A stretch of 64,000 bases of DNA from Pseudomonadota bacterium (GCA_023409795.1 JAEYQX010000169.1:1-64000), one strand, 5' to 3'. Numbered from the stretch's first letter, positions 36,616 through 46,495 are shown. Translations and numbers: made by a program. The notes: generated by a model from the letters alone, not told the origin.

Positions 36616-37950
36616 TCAGCCTGCCCCGCCCTTCAGGCGCGCCACGATGGCCTCGCGCCCGATCAGCGGAGCCAGGGCCGCCATGTCGGGGCCATGCGGT
36701 TGTCCGGTCAGGGCCAGGCGCAGCGGCATGAACAGGGCCTTGCCCTTGGCCCCCGTCTTTTCCTTGACCGCAGCGGTCCAGGCCGACCAGGCCCCCGCGT
36801 CGATGACCTCGGGCAGGACCTCAAGGGCCGCCGCAGCAAAGGCCGGATCCTCGATCACGGGCGTTACCGGGCCGGTGACGATCCTGGCCAGGTCGGCCAC
36901 TTCGTTGAACCGGTTCAGGTTCGGCTTGACCGCTTCCCAGAAGGCTTCACCCAGGTCGACACCCAGGGCCTCGAGGCGGGGCCGGGCCTGCTCATAGCTC
37001 AGGGCATGCAGCACCTGGGCATTCAGGCGACCAAGGTCGGCCTCGTCATAGCGGGCGGGCGAACGGCCCATCTTGGAGAAGGAGAAGCTTTCGCCCAGGG
37101 CCTGCAGCGAGGGGGCGGCTTCCAGGGCGTCCGAGGTGCCGATCTTGCCCAGGTGGCTGGTGATGGCGAGCGGCTCATAGCCGTCGGCACGCATGTCGAT
37201 GATGGCCATGGAGCCGATCCGCTTGGACAGGGCCGAGCCATCGGCACCGACCAGCAGCGGCATATGGGCAAAGCCCGGAATCCTGGCACCCAGGGCCTCA
37301 AAGATTTCCAGCTGGGTGCCGGTGTTGGTGACGTGGTCCTCACCCCGGATGATGTGGGTGATCTCCATGTCGATGTCGTCGACCACCGACGGCAGGGTAT
37401 AGAGGAACAGGCCGTCCTCGCGGATCAGGACCGGGTCGGACATCGAGGCGGTGTCGACCTCGCAGTGCCCGCGGGCCAGGTCTTCCCACGACACCCGCTT
37501 GCCTTCCAGCTTGAAGCGCCAGTGCGGGCGACGGCCCTCGGCTTCCAGGGCGGCCTTCTGCTCGTCGGTCAGGCTCAGGGCCGCGCGGTCATAGATCGGC
37601 GGCTGGCCACGCGACAGCTGCACCTTGCGGCGGCGGTCCAGCTCCTCGGCCGTTTCATAGCAGGCATAGAGGCGGCCATCGGCCTTCAGCTTCTCGGCTG
37701 CGGCCTCGTAGCGGTCAAACCGCTTGGACTGGTTGTAGCGTTCGTCCCATTCCAGACCGAGCCATTTCAGGTCGATCTCGATATTGTCTTCCGACTCCTT
37801 GGTCGAGCGGGCCAGGTCAGTGTCGTCGATGCGCAGGACGAAGGTGCCACCCTGCCCCTTGGCGAACAACCAGTTCACCAGAGCGGTGCGGACATTGCCA
37901 ACGTGCAGCTTCCCCGTGGGGGACGGCGCGAAACGAACCTTGACGGACAT
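36616..37950 (-). CDS. gltX: Glutamyl-tRNA synthetase
   Basis: This 444-residue class I synthetase has the HIGH-like APSPTGKLHVGNVRTALVNW, the GluRS signature RIDDTDLARST, a KMSKS-like ALSKRIGS and the tRNA-discrimination region IIRGEDHVTNT. Alphaproteobacteria usually have two GluRS paralogues, one of which charges tRNA-Gln for later amidation; which one this is cannot be judged from the sequence alone. Confidence 0.95.
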   Translation of the reverse strand: MSVKVRFAPSPTGKLHVGNVRTALVNWLFAKGQGGTFVLRIDDTDLARSTKESEDNIEIDLKWLGLEWDERYNQSKRFDRYEAAAEKLKADGRLYACYETAEELDRRRKVQLSRGQPPIYDRAALSLTDEQKAALEAEGRRPHWRFKLEGKRVSWEDLARGHCEVDTASMSDPVLIREDGLFLYTLPSVVDDIDMEITHIIRGEDHVTNTGTQLEIFEALGARIPGFAHMPLLVGADGSALSKRIGSMAIIDMRADGYEPLAITSHLGKIGTSDALEAAPSLQALGESFSFSKMGRSPARYDEADLGRLNAQVLHALSYEQARPRLEALGVDLGEAFWEAVKPNLNRFNEVADLARIVTGPVTPVIEDPAFAAAALEVLPEVIDAGAWSAWTAAVKEKTGAKGKALFMPLRLALTGQPHGPDMAALAPLIGREAIVARLKGGAG

Positions 37951-38033
37951 GGTATCTTGGACCTTGGAAACGAAGGGCGCTTGGTCGCGCCCCCCGCCTC
38001 ACAAGTCAAGCGATCTGCCCCCTCAGACCCCGA

Positions 38034-38468
38034 TCAATCGTCGCGATGGACGCGTTCGCGGCGCTCGTGTCGCTCTTGTGCCTCAACCGACAGGGTTGCC
38101 GTGGGCCGGGCTTCCAGGCGACCGATGCCGATCGGTTCGCCCGTGTCTTCGCAATAGCCGTAGCTGCCGTCCTCAATCCGACGCAACGCATCGTCGATCT
38201 TGGAGATCAGCTTGCGCTGGCGGTCACGGGTTCTCAGCTCCAGCGCACGATCTGATTCTGAAGAGGCCCGGTCCACCAGGTCCGGATGGTTCTCGGTCTC
38301 GGCCTTCAGGTTGACGACCGTGCCCTTGGATTCCCGAAGGATGTCTTCCTTCCAGGCCAAGAGCTTGTTTTTGAAATAGGCGAGTTGCCGTTCATTCATG
38401 AACGGCTCGTCCTCGGTGGGTCGATATTCGACAGTGATGTCTTCGACCGGCGACGCTAATGCGTTCAT
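38034..38468 (-). CDS. dksA: RNA polymerase-binding transcription factor DksA
   Basis: This 144-residue protein has the coiled coil (ERQLAYFKNKLLAWKEDILRES), the DRASSES tip with the conserved acidic residue, and the globular domain (YGYCEDTGEPIGIGRLEARPTATLSVEAQERHERR). Only one of the four zinc cysteines of E. coli DksA is kept, as in many alphaproteobacterial members, so it should fold without zinc. DksA acts with ppGpp in the RNA polymerase secondary channel. ATG at 38468 is preferred to an in-frame TTG at 38483. Confidence 0.92.
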   Translation of the reverse strand: MNALASPVEDITVEYRPTEDEPFMNERQLAYFKNKLLAWKEDILRESKGTVVNLKAETENHPDLVDRASSESDRALELRTRDRQRKLISKIDDALRRIEDGSYGYCEDTGEPIGIGRLEARPTATLSVEAQERHERRERVHRDD

Positions 38469-38651
38469 AGCACTCACGCTCAAGTTATTCGCAACCCCCT
38501 GCGGCGCAAGGGCCGTATAGGGAAGCGCGCGCCATGGAGCAACAGGGTTCGCGTGTCAGCGGTACGGCAAAGCTTCCGCCGAGCGCTGCAACCGATGTAA
38601 ATTTGCGCCGCAGAAGGCTTCAGGGCTGAAAACCTTGAAATTTCCGGTCAC

Positions 38652-39080
38652 TCAAACACGTGATCGTGAAATCTCGCCCTTGGCCATTTCGACCGCTGCG
38701 CGCAGTTCGATCTGATCGAGAACCGATTTCAGGCCCGGGTCAGAATCAGTTGCCGGTCGCTCCTCGCGCAAGCTCTGCGCGAGGCGTGACAGGGCCGCCG
38801 CGCCGTCCTGTCCGCTCAGCAGCGACATCTTCAGCTCATCCAGACGGTCGAGCAGGCCACTGCCCCGCCGGATGGCGCGACGGCGCCGCTCGGTCGGGTC
38901 CTCCACCCCCTGCAGCGCCATCAGGGCCGACACGCCCGCCAGGCTGGAGACGGCCGAGGCGGCTGCGGTCGCCGCAGCCCCGCTGCCCGCCGTGCTCGCA
39001 GGCAGGTTGAAGCCGCCGCCGGCGCGCGCCGGGCGTTGACCTTGTGGCTGTGAGGGGCCGGTGGGGCCGCTGACCTTCAT
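38652..39080 (-). CDS. fliX: Flagellar assembly regulator FliX
   Basis: This 142-residue protein matches FliX: MKVSGPTG start, an Ala/Gly/Ser-rich N-terminal part, RRRRAIRRGSGLLDRLDELKMSLLSG and a C-terminal LDQIELRAAVEMAKGE. In Caulobacter, FliX couples early basal-body assembly to FlbD activity and hence to class III/IV sigma54-dependent flagellar genes. It is divergent from flgI, as in Caulobacter. A TTAACC half-site of the CtrA type lies in the upstream region (39132-39137 on the minus strand), but no full CtrA box is seen. Confidence 0.92.
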   Translation of the reverse strand: MKVSGPTGPSQPQGQRPARAGGGFNLPASTAGSGAAATAAASAVSSLAGVSALMALQGVEDPTERRRRAIRRGSGLLDRLDELKMSLLSGQDGAAALSRLAQSLREERPATDSDPGLKSVLDQIELRAAVEMAKGEISRSRV

Positions 39081-39138
39081 GATCCATGCTCCCGTTCAGT
39101 GCCCATCATGGCGCTCAAGCGTGACCTCTTGGTTAACG

Positions 39139-39157
39139 CCCCGGCAGAAACTGCCGC
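39139..39157. promoter_or_regulatory. ftr-like element (FlbD binding site) upstream of flgI
   Basis: CCCCGGCAGAAACTGCCGC resembles the flagellar ftr elements of Caulobacter, which bind the sigma54 activator FlbD. It lies about 60 to 70 bases upstream of the sigma54 promoter. The match to the remembered consensus is by eye. Confidence 0.55.
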
Positions 39158-39209
39158 CCGGCAGGGCTATAAACCAAGCAAGTATCTGTATTTCAAAAGC
39201 TTTATAAAC

Positions 39210-39223
39210 GGCACGATCCTCGC
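39210..39223 (+). promoter_or_regulatory. Sigma54 promoter of flgI-flgJ-flbY
   Basis: GGCACGATCCTCGC has the invariant GG-N10-GC spacing of -24/-12 promoters, with the GGCAC block intact. It predicts a start near 39235 and a leader of about 26 bases before the flgI ATG. Confidence 0.75.
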
Positions 39224-39260
39224 ATGGCTGTTAAGGAATGTTGCACAGGACGCCTGTCGT

Positions 39261-40373
39261 ATGCAGAAGTTGCTCACCGCCCTCCTCGCCTCGGTCGCCA
39301 TTGCCCTACCCCTGGCGGCTGCGCCCGATGCCATGGCCCAGTCGCGGATCAAGGACATCGTCACCGTCGAAGGTGTCCGCACCAACCAGCTGGTCGGCTA
39401 TGGACTGGTCGTGGGCCTGAACGGCACGGGCGACACCCTGCGCAACTCGCCCTTCACCCGCCAGTCGCTGGAAGGGATGATGGAGCGCCAGGGCGTCAAT
39501 ATCCGCGGGGCGAACCTCAATACCAAGAACGTCGCTGCGGTCATGATCACCGCCGACCTGCCGCCTTTCGCCACACCGGGCTCCAAGCTGGACGTCCGCG
39601 TCTCGGCCATGGGCGATGCCAAGAGCCTGCTGGGCGGCACGCTCCTGGTCACGGCCCTGCAGGGGGCCGACGGCGAGGTCTATGCCGTGGCCCAGGGCTC
39701 GGTGCAGACCGGTGCCGTCTCGGCCAGCGGCGGCTCGGGCTCGTCGGTCACCCGTGGCGTGCCCACGGCCGGCCGGATCGCGGCGGGCGGCACGGTCGAG
39801 CGCGAGACCGGCTTCAGCCTGGCCTCGATGCCGGTGCTGCGCCTCAGCCTGCGCAACCCGGACTTCACCACGGCCCAGCGTATCGCCGCCACGATCAACC
39901 AGAGCTATCCCGGCACGGCCCTGGCCGAGAATGGCACCATCGTCGCCATCCAGGCCCCGCCGTCGCACAACATGGCCAGCTTCCTCAGCCGCCTGGAAAA
40001 CCTGCCGGTCGAGGTCGATGCCCCGGCCAAGGTCATCATCGACGAGGTCAATGGCGTCATCGTCATGGGCGAGGCCGTGCGGGTCTCTACCGTCGCCGTG
40101 GCCCAGGGCAACCTGACCGTCATGGTCCAGGAGAACCCGGCCGTCAGCCAGCCCGCCCCCTTCAGCAACGGCGAGACGGTTGTGGTCCCGCAGTCGGATG
40201 TCCGCATCGAGGAGGAGACCGGCCGCCAGATGAGGATCGTCAACGGCGGCACCTCGCTGTCGACCCTGGTGAACGGCCTCAACGCCCTGGGGGTCAGCCC
40301 GCGCGACATGATCAGCATCCTGCAGGCCATCAAGACCGCCGGTGCCCTGCAGGCCGACATCGAGGTGATGTGA
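39261..40373 (+). CDS. flgI: Flagellar P-ring protein FlgI
   Basis: This 370-residue exported protein has a signal peptide ending DAMAQS. The family start SRIKDIVTVEGVRTNQLVGYGLVVGLNGTGD is followed by KNVAAVMITADLPPFATPGSKLDV and the late RPRDMISILQAIK-like segment. FlgI forms the periplasmic P ring around the flagellar rod. AGGA lies about 11 bases before ATG 39261; the upstream open frame crosses the promoter and is not coding. It is first in the flgI-flgJ-flbY operon. Confidence 0.97.
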   Translation: MQKLLTALLASVAIALPLAAAPDAMAQSRIKDIVTVEGVRTNQLVGYGLVVGLNGTGDTLRNSPFTRQSLEGMMERQGVNIRGANLNTKNVAAVMITADLPPFATPGSKLDVRVSAMGDAKSLLGGTLLVTALQGADGEVYAVAQGSVQTGAVSASGGSGSSVTRGVPTAGRIAAGGTVERETGFSLASMPVLRLSLRNPDFTTAQRIAATINQSYPGTALAENGTIVAIQAPPSHNMASFLSRLENLPVEVDAPAKVIIDEVNGVIVMGEAVRVSTVAVAQGNLTVMVQENPAVSQPAPFSNGETVVVPQSDVRIEEETGRQMRIVNGGTSLSTLVNGLNALGVSPRDMISILQAIKTAGALQADIEVM

Positions 40374-40681
40374 TGCAGACCCTGCTCAATCCTGCACAGG
40401 TCCAGGCCCTGGCCGCGACCCCGGCCCAGCCCCACCGCGGCGACGAGGCCCAGCTGCGTCGCACCGCCGAGGATTTCGAGGCCACCTTCCTGTCCCAGAT
40501 GCTGAAGCCGATGTTCGAGGGCCTGCAGACCGATGGCCCCTTTGGCGGCGGCTCGGCCGAGGAGACCTGGCGCAGCTTCCTGATCGACGCCATGGCCCGC
40601 CAGACGGTGCGCAGCGGCGGTGTCGGCCTGGCGGACCGGGTCATGTCCGAAATGCTGAAGATGCAGGAACAGGCGCAATGA
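40373..40681 (+). CDS. flgJ: FlgJ-type rod-binding protein (no muramidase domain)
   Basis: This 102-residue protein consists only of the rod-binding domain: LRRTAEDFEATFLSQMLKPMFEG, then GGGSAEETWRSFLIDAMARQ and GVGLADRVMSEMLKMQ. The glucosaminidase domain of enterobacterial FlgJ is missing, as is usual in alphaproteobacteria, so a separate lytic enzyme must open the peptidoglycan for the rod. The ATG overlaps the flgI stop by one base (TGATG). Confidence 0.9.
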   Translation: MQTLLNPAQVQALAATPAQPHRGDEAQLRRTAEDFEATFLSQMLKPMFEGLQTDGPFGGGSAEETWRSFLIDAMARQTVRSGGVGLADRVMSEMLKMQEQAQ

Positions 40682-41118
40682 CCAGCCAGACCGAATCCGC
40701 CAGCCTGCGCGCCCGGCACTTGATCAAGCTGACCCGTTCGCTGATCGAGCGCATGAGCCTTGAACGTGACGCCCTGCGGGCCCACCGGCCCCAGGACATG
40801 GCCGACGGCATGGCCGAAACCCAGGCCCTGGCCAACCAATATCGGCGCGAGTCGGCCCAGGCCAAGGCCAACCCGGACTTCCTCCGGCTCATCTCGGACC
40901 AGGAACGCGCCGAACTGATCGAGGCCACCCAGGCCTTTGAGACCGTGCTGAGCGAACACGCCCAGACCGTCGATGCCGCCCGCCAAGTATCGGAAGGCCT
41001 GGTCAAGGCGATCGCTACGGAGGTCGCCGGTGCGCGAGCACAGGGCACAGGTTATGGCGCATCCGGCCACGCTACCGCTGGCGACGGTCGCGCGGTCGCG
41101 CTTAATCGCCTGGCCTGA
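40678..41118 (+). CDS. flbY: Flagellar protein FlbY-like, coiled coil
   Basis: This 146-residue, mostly helical protein has heptad-like stretches (LIKLTRSLIERMSLERDALRAH, AELIEATQAFETVLSEHAQTVDAARQVSEGLVKAI) resembling FlgN-type export chaperones. In the Caulobacter flgI region the third gene is called flbY, and position and size fit. It overlaps flgJ by four bases (ATGA). The symbol rests on gene order, so confidence in the name is moderate. Confidence 0.7.
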   Translation: MTSQTESASLRARHLIKLTRSLIERMSLERDALRAHRPQDMADGMAETQALANQYRRESAQAKANPDFLRLISDQERAELIEATQAFETVLSEHAQTVDAARQVSEGLVKAIATEVAGARAQGTGYGASGHATAGDGRAVALNRLA

Positions 41119-42732
41119 TTACAGCCTGATCTCCCGATCGACCCCGATGTTGTCGAGAAACTCCCGGTCGTGGCTGGCTACGATGAGGGCCCCCCGATAG
41201 GCTCTCAGAACCTCCTCCAGAGCCTCTACCGCCGCCAGATCCAGGTGATTGGTCGGCTCATCCAATAACAGAAGACTGACGGGCAACGGCCCGCCCATGA
41301 CGCAGGCCAGAGCTGCGCGCAGACGCTCGCCGCCCGACAACTCACCGAAACGGCGGCGGGCGGCCAGATTGCGAAAGCCAAAACGGGCCAAGGATTCCTG
41401 TGCGTCGTGAAGGATGCCCTGCGGATGGCATCTTAGCCAAGCCTCGACCAGGTCCTCCTTTTCGTCCAGGCCGCTGAGCCCCTGGTCCAGCCGGGCGACG
41501 GGCACCATGCGCTGAATCCTTCCCCCGGTAGGCTCAAGCGTGCCGTCGATAAGCTTCAGCAGGGTTGATTTGCCTGAACCATTGGCCCCCGTCAAAGCGA
41601 CGCGCTCGGGTCCGACTATTCGCAAATCCAGAGGCTCTACCACCCGTCGCTCCTCAGACGGTCCCCATTCCACGTCAGTCATCTCCAGCACGACCCGGCC
41701 CGCGACCAGACCCGGGTCCGGCAGGATCATTGGCACGACGTCCTTGCGTTCAACCTGGGCGGCGATTTCGGTCAAGCGTTGGTCGACAAGCGCCTGACGT
41801 CTTGTGGCGAGCCGTGACAGACGGGCTCCTGTCTCTTCTGCCCTTTGGGTCCTGGCATCCAGCAGGATCTTTGGATCGGAAGAGCCCGCCCGTGACCGGC
41901 GCCCTGCCCTGTCGCGACGGGCCTGGCGCTCCAGGGCTTCCTGGGCTTCATTGCGGGCCCGGGCCACGTCACGTCGAGCCTGGTCGTGCTGGTGGGCCAG
42001 TGCGGCCTGCTCGGCCCGGCGCGTTTCGAAATAATAGTCCCAGTTGCCACCATAGGCCCGCGCGCCGCGATTGCTGAGTTCGATGATCCGGTTCATCGCG
42101 CGAAGCAGGGCACGATCATGGCTGATGATCACCAAGCCCCCCTGCCATCGCGTCATCCAGGCCAGCAACAACTGGCGTCCGGCCTCGTCCAGATGGTTAG
42201 TCGGCTCATCCAGCAGCAGAAGGTCCGGAGCGGCGAGCGCCGCGGCGGCAAGCCGCAGCCGGGTCTGCTCGCCTCCGCTGAGTACCGCAGTTGGCAGGTT
42301 AGGTGACAGCCCGGCCAGCCCCACCTCAGCAAGAGCCTGCTCCATGCGGCTTTCCAAGGTCCAGTCTGCGTCTGCCAAGTCGTCGTTCGAGCCTTTGCCC
42401 GCCAGCACACGCTCAAGCACAGCCAATTGCTCGCCCAGACCGAGGGTCTGGCCCACGGTCTCTCCTTCTGCGGGCAGATACACCTGCTGGACAACCGCCA
42501 GACGGCCTTCACGGTATATCGACCCCGCGTGGGGCGGAAAATCGCCAGCTATCAGACGGAACAGGGTGGTCTTGCCCACGCCATTGCGCCCGACGACGGC
42601 CGCGTGTTCACGGCCGAAGCTGAGATTCAGATTGTCGAAAAGGGGTTTGCCGTCAGGCGTGCGGACCACGACGCCGCTGAGCGTCACGAGTGCGGATCCG
42701 GACGGGTTTCGGCTTGGGTTCAGCGAGGGCAT
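41119..42732 (-). CDS. ABC-F family ATPase
   Basis: This 537-residue protein has two ABC domains and no membrane segment: Walker A VVGRNGVGKTTL and LTGANGSGKSTL, signatures LSGGEQTRL and LSGGERLRA, and Walker B LLLDEPTNHLD in both. A charged, Arg-rich linker (about residues 235-310) joins them. ABC-F proteins act on the ribosome, either as translation factors (EttA type) or by displacing antibiotics. There is no ribosome site before ATG 42732, and a small ORF with a strong one overlaps this start in another frame. Recognisable ABC-F sequence starts only near residue 15, so a GTG at about 42687 is also possible. Confidence 0.9.
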   Translation of the reverse strand: MPSLNPSRNPSGSALVTLSGVVVRTPDGKPLFDNLNLSFGREHAAVVGRNGVGKTTLFRLIAGDFPPHAGSIYREGRLAVVQQVYLPAEGETVGQTLGLGEQLAVLERVLAGKGSNDDLADADWTLESRMEQALAEVGLAGLSPNLPTAVLSGGEQTRLRLAAAALAAPDLLLLDEPTNHLDEAGRQLLLAWMTRWQGGLVIISHDRALLRAMNRIIELSNRGARAYGGNWDYYFETRRAEQAALAHQHDQARRDVARARNEAQEALERQARRDRAGRRSRAGSSDPKILLDARTQRAEETGARLSRLATRRQALVDQRLTEIAAQVERKDVVPMILPDPGLVAGRVVLEMTDVEWGPSEERRVVEPLDLRIVGPERVALTGANGSGKSTLLKLIDGTLEPTGGRIQRMVPVARLDQGLSGLDEKEDLVEAWLRCHPQGILHDAQESLARFGFRNLAARRRFGELSGGERLRAALACVMGGPLPVSLLLLDEPTNHLDLAAVEALEEVLRAYRGALIVASHDREFLDNIGVDREIRL

Positions 42733-42790
42733 AGGCGAGCACGAGCAGCGGAGCGGAAAGGGCGAAACCGATTTCCAGGGCGCTGATCAT
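42653..42790 (-). CDS. Possible leader peptide overlapping the ABC-F start
   Basis: A 45-codon ORF begins ATG at 42790 behind a near-perfect ribosome site (GAGGAGG, ten bases upstream) and ends with TGA at 42653-42655, inside the ABC-F coding sequence in another frame. Its peptide has a hydrophobic N-terminal half (ALEIGFALSAPLLVLAYALA) and a Pro/Lys/Arg-rich end (EPKPKPVRIRT). The ABC-F ATG lies within it and has no ribosome site, which would suit translational coupling or attenuation. It could also be a chance ORF. Confidence 0.4.
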   Translation of the reverse strand: MISALEIGFALSAPLLVLAYALAEPKPKPVRIRTRDAQRRRGPHA

Positions 42791-42917
42791 GACCGTCGTG
42801 CCTCCTCGTCAAAAATACGCTGGCTGACGAAATAGTGGGGATCGGCCCGTCCCCGCGCAAGGGGAAAAACGCACAAGCCTCTTATGCCCGGGACGCAGGG
42901 CTACCTATATAGCGGCC

Positions 42918-43442
42918 ATGAGCGCTTCAGACCGCACCCTTGCCTTTCGCACTGACCGCCCCGAGCCGGACCGGGCCGCGGCGGCCGCCCGCCGTGCCGA
43001 GGCGACCGATCGCATCCGCCAGGAGACCGGCATCGACGAGGCCCTGATCGGCGCCCTGGTCGAGGGCTTCTATGCCCGGGTGCGCGAGGATGACCTGATC
43101 GGCCCGGTCTTCAATGCCCGGATCACCGACTGGGGGCCACACCTGGCCCAGATGAAGCTGTTCTGGTCGTCAGTGGCCCTGTCGACGGGGGTCTATCAGG
43201 GCCGCCCCATGCCCAAGCACCTGCCGCTGCCGATTGATGCCCGCCATTTCGATCGCTGGCTGAGCCTGTTCGAGGCCACCGCCCGCGACCTGTGCACGCC
43301 AGCCGGTGCCGAGCACTTCATCATCCGCGCCCGCCGCATCGCCGAAAGCCTGGAGCTGGGCGTGGCCAATGCCAAAGGCGTCCTGCTGGGGCCCGGCGAG
43401 CGCTATGTGCCGCCGCAGGCGAGCTGGACGCCCGACGACTGA
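42918..43442 (+). CDS. Group III truncated haemoglobin
   Basis: This 174-residue protein has the 2/2 globin fold of class III: a short N-terminal extension, [34 protein letters not shown] and [19 protein letters not shown], where the first residue fits the proximal haem-binding histidine. Group III trHbs bind oxygen or nitric oxide; their role is uncertain. A long C-terminal tail ([19 protein letters not shown]) follows the globin. Confidence 0.88.
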   Translation: MSASDRTLAFRTDRPEPDRAAAAARRAEATDRIRQETGIDEALIGALVEGFYARVREDDLIGPVFNARITDWGPHLAQMKLFWSSVALSTGVYQGRPMPKHLPLPIDARHFDRWLSLFEATARDLCTPAGAEHFIIRARRIAESLELGVANAKGVLLGPGERYVPPQASWTPDD

Positions 43443-43450
43443 GTCACAAT

Positions 43451-43465
43451 GTTCCCACAATGTTC
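43451..43465. promoter_or_regulatory. LexA (SOS) box upstream of uvrA
   Basis: GTTCCCACAATGTTC is an exact GTTC-N7-GTTC, the LexA operator of alphaproteobacteria, 80 bases before the uvrA start codon. Confidence 0.85.
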
Positions 43466-43545
43466 TTGCTGAATCGCAGGAATTCATCCCCATATAGCGA
43501 CGTCGCTCCGGAAAGTTACGGGGCCCTTCTGCGTTCCCGGACTCC

Positions 43546-46485
43546 ATGACCGAAAAGCATAACTTCATCCGCGTGCGCGGCGCGCGTGAGCACAATCTCA
43601 AGGGCGTGGACGTCGACATCCCGCGTGAGAAGCTGGTCGTCATGACCGGCCTGTCCGGGTCGGGCAAGTCGTCCATGGCCTTTGACACCATCTATGCCGA
43701 GGGCCAGCGCCGCTACGTGGAGAGCCTGTCGGCCTATGCCCGCCAGTTCCTGGAACTGATGGGCAAGCCGGACGTGGACCTGATCGAGGGCCTGTCGCCG
43801 GCCATCTCCATCGAGCAGAAGACGACCTCCAAGAACCCGCGCTCGACCGTGGGCACGGTGACCGAGATCCACGACTACATGCGCCTGCTTTGGGCGCGCG
43901 TGGGCGTGCCCTATTCCCCGGCCACGGGCCTGCCGATCGAGAGCCAGACCATCAGCCAGATGGTCGACAAGCTAACCGCCCTGCCTGATGGCGAGCGTAT
44001 CCTGCTGCTCGCCCCCGTGGTTCGCGGCCGCAAGGGCGAATACAAGAAGGAGTTTGCCGACTGGCAGCGCCAGGGCTTCCAGCGGGTCAAGGTCGACGGC
44101 GAGTTCTATGCCATCGAGGATGCCCCTGCCCTCGACAAGAAGTTCAAGCATGACATCGACATTGTCGTTGATCGCCTTGTAACCAAAAAAGGTCTTGAGG
44201 GGCGCTACGCCGACAGCATCCAGACCGCCCTGGGTCTGGCCGAAGGCATCGCCATCGCCGAATGGGCCAAGGCTGAGGAAGGCCAGGACCCGCGCCGGAT
44301 CATCTTTTCCGAGAAGTTCGCCTGCCCCGTCTCGGGCTTCACGATCAGCGAGATCGAGCCGCGACTGTTCTCGTTCAACAACCCGTTCGGGGCCTGCCCG
44401 GCCTGCGACGGCCTGGGCGTCAAGCTGGGCTTTGACACCGATCTGATCATCCCCGACCGCGACAAGACCCTGCATGGCGGGGCCGTCGCCCCATGGTCGC
44501 GCGGCACGTCGCCCCTCTATACCCAGACGCTGCAGTCGCTTTCGGCCCACTTCGGCTTTTCGATGGACAAGCCCTGGCGCGACCTGCCGGACAAGGCGCA
44601 GAAGGTCATCCTGCACGGCACCGGGGCCGAGAAGATCAAGTTCGTCTATGACGACAATGCCCGCAAATACGAAGTCACCAAGGCCTTTGAGGGCGTCCTG
44701 CCGAACCTGGAGCGGCGCTGGCGCGAGACGGACAGCGCCTGGGTGCGCGAAGAGCTGGGGCGCTATCAGTCCGAGACCCCGTGCGAGGCCTGCGGCGGCA
44801 AGCGCCTGAAGCCCGAGGCCCTGGCGGTCAAGGTCGATGCCGCCGACATTGCCGAGATCAGCACCCTGTCGATCTCCAAGGCCTATCTGTGGTTCACCAC
44901 CCTGGATGAGCGACTGAGCGACAAGCAGCGCGAGATCGGGCGGCGCATCCTCAAGGAAATCACCGACCGCCTGCGCTTCCTGAACAATGTGGGCCTGGAA
45001 TACCTCAGCCTGTCGCGCGCCTCGGGCACCCTGTCCGGGGGCGAGAGCCAGCGCATCCGCCTGGCCTCCCAGATCGGTTCGGGCCTGACCGGCGTGCTCT
45101 ATGTGCTGGATGAACCGTCGATCGGCCCGCACCAGCGCGACAATACCCGCCTGCTGGAAAGCCTGATGGGCCTGCGCGACCTGGGCAACTCGGTCCTGGT
45201 GGTCGAGCATGACGAGGAAGCCATCCTCAGCGCCGACCATGTGATCGACATGGGCCCGGCGGCGGGCGTCCACGGCGGCGAAATCTGCGCCCAGGGCACC
45301 CCGGCCGAGATCATGGCCAATCCCCGCAGCCTGACCGGCAAGTATCTGACGGGCGAGCGCGAGATCGAGCTGCCCGCCGATGGCCGCCGTCCGGTCAACC
45401 GCAAGAAGATGCTCACCGTCTCGGGCGCGACCGGCAACAACCTGAAGAATGTGACCGGCGAGATCCCCGTCGGCCTGTTCACCTGCATCACCGGGGTGTC
45501 AGGGGGCGGCAAGTCGACCTTTACCATCGAGACCCTCTACAAGGCCGCGGCCCGGCGCCTGAACAACGCCTCGGCGGCCCCCGCCCACTTCGACCGGATT
45601 GAGGGGCTGGAGCATTTCGACAAGGTCATCGACATCGACCAGTCGCCGATCGGCCGCACCCCGCGCTCGAACCCGGCAACCTATATCGGAGCCTTCAACC
45701 CGATCCGGGACTGGTATGCGGGCCTGCCTGAATCCAAGGCCCGGGGCTATGGCCCTGGCCGCTTCAGCTTCAACGTCAAGGGCGGCCGCTGCGAGGCGTG
45801 CCAGGGCGACGGGGTCATCAAGATCGAGATGCACTTCCTGCCTGACGTCTATGTCACCTGCGACGTCTGCAAGGGCAAGCGGTACAACCGCGAAACCCTG
45901 GAAATCGTCTTCAAGGGCAAGACCATATCCGACGTTCTGGACATGACGGTTGAGGAAGCCGCGCGCTTCTTTGACGCCGTGCCGTCGATCCGCGACAAGA
46001 TGAAGACCCTGGAACGCGTCGGCCTGGGCTACGTCAAGGTCGGCCAGCCGGCGACCACCCTGTCAGGGGGCGAGGCCCAGCGGGTCAAGCTGTCCAAGGA
46101 GCTGGTGCGCCGCGCCACCGGCAAGACCCTCTACATCCTGGACGAGCCCACCACGGGCCTGCACTTCGAGGACACCCGCAAGCTGCTGGAGGTGCTGCAG
46201 GAACTGGTCGAGCACGGCAACACCATGGTGGTGATCGAGCACAACCTGGATGTCATCAAGGTCGCCGACTACATCCTGGACTTCGGTCCCGAGGGCGGCG
46301 ACGGTGGCGGCGAGATCGTGGCGGTCGGCACGCCCGAAGAAGTCGCCGACAACAAGGCCAGCTGGACCGGCAAATACCTGAAAGAAGTGCTGGACCGGCA
46401 CGAAACGCGTCGCCAGGCCCGCGTCGCCGCCCTGGCCAGGGATGCAGCTCCGGCCAAAAAACCGCGCCAGGCCGCCAAGGCCTGA
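43546..46485 (+). CDS. uvrA: Excinuclease ABC subunit A
   Basis: This 979-residue nucleotide-excision-repair ATPase has two ABC modules with Walker [15 protein letters not shown] and [15 protein letters not shown]. It has zinc-finger pairs [17 protein letters not shown] and [17 protein letters not shown], and signature motifs [12 protein letters not shown] and [12 protein letters not shown]. UvrA dimers load UvrB at DNA lesions. An exact LexA box lies upstream and a strong terminator follows. The C-terminal Ala/Lys-rich tail (about 25 residues) is typical. Confidence 0.98.
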   Translation: MTEKHNFIRVRGAREHNLKGVDVDIPREKLVVMTGLSGSGKSSMAFDTIYAEGQRRYVESLSAYARQFLELMGKPDVDLIEGLSPAISIEQKTTSKNPRSTVGTVTEIHDYMRLLWARVGVPYSPATGLPIESQTISQMVDKLTALPDGERILLLAPVVRGRKGEYKKEFADWQRQGFQRVKVDGEFYAIEDAPALDKKFKHDIDIVVDRLVTKKGLEGRYADSIQTALGLAEGIAIAEWAKAEEGQDPRRIIFSEKFACPVSGFTISEIEPRLFSFNNPFGACPACDGLGVKLGFDTDLIIPDRDKTLHGGAVAPWSRGTSPLYTQTLQSLSAHFGFSMDKPWRDLPDKAQKVILHGTGAEKIKFVYDDNARKYEVTKAFEGVLPNLERRWRETDSAWVREELGRYQSETPCEACGGKRLKPEALAVKVDAADIAEISTLSISKAYLWFTTLDERLSDKQREIGRRILKEITDRLRFLNNVGLEYLSLSRASGTLSGGESQRIRLASQIGSGLTGVLYVLDEPSIGPHQRDNTRLLESLMGLRDLGNSVLVVEHDEEAILSADHVIDMGPAAGVHGGEICAQGTPAEIMANPRSLTGKYLTGEREIELPADGRRPVNRKKMLTVSGATGNNLKNVTGEIPVGLFTCITGVSGGGKSTFTIETLYKAAARRLNNASAAPAHFDRIEGLEHFDKVIDIDQSPIGRTPRSNPATYIGAFNPIRDWYAGLPESKARGYGPGRFSFNVKGGRCEACQGDGVIKIEMHFLPDVYVTCDVCKGKRYNRETLEIVFKGKTISDVLDMTVEEAARFFDAVPSIRDKMKTLERVGLGYVKVGQPATTLSGGEAQRVKLSKELVRRATGKTLYILDEPTTGLHFEDTRKLLEVLQELVEHGNTMVVIEHNLDVIKVADYILDFGPEGGDGGGEIVAVGTPEEVADNKASWTGKYLKEVLDRHETRRQARVAALARDAAPAKKPRQAAKA

Positions 46486-46495
46486 GGCACAAGAA

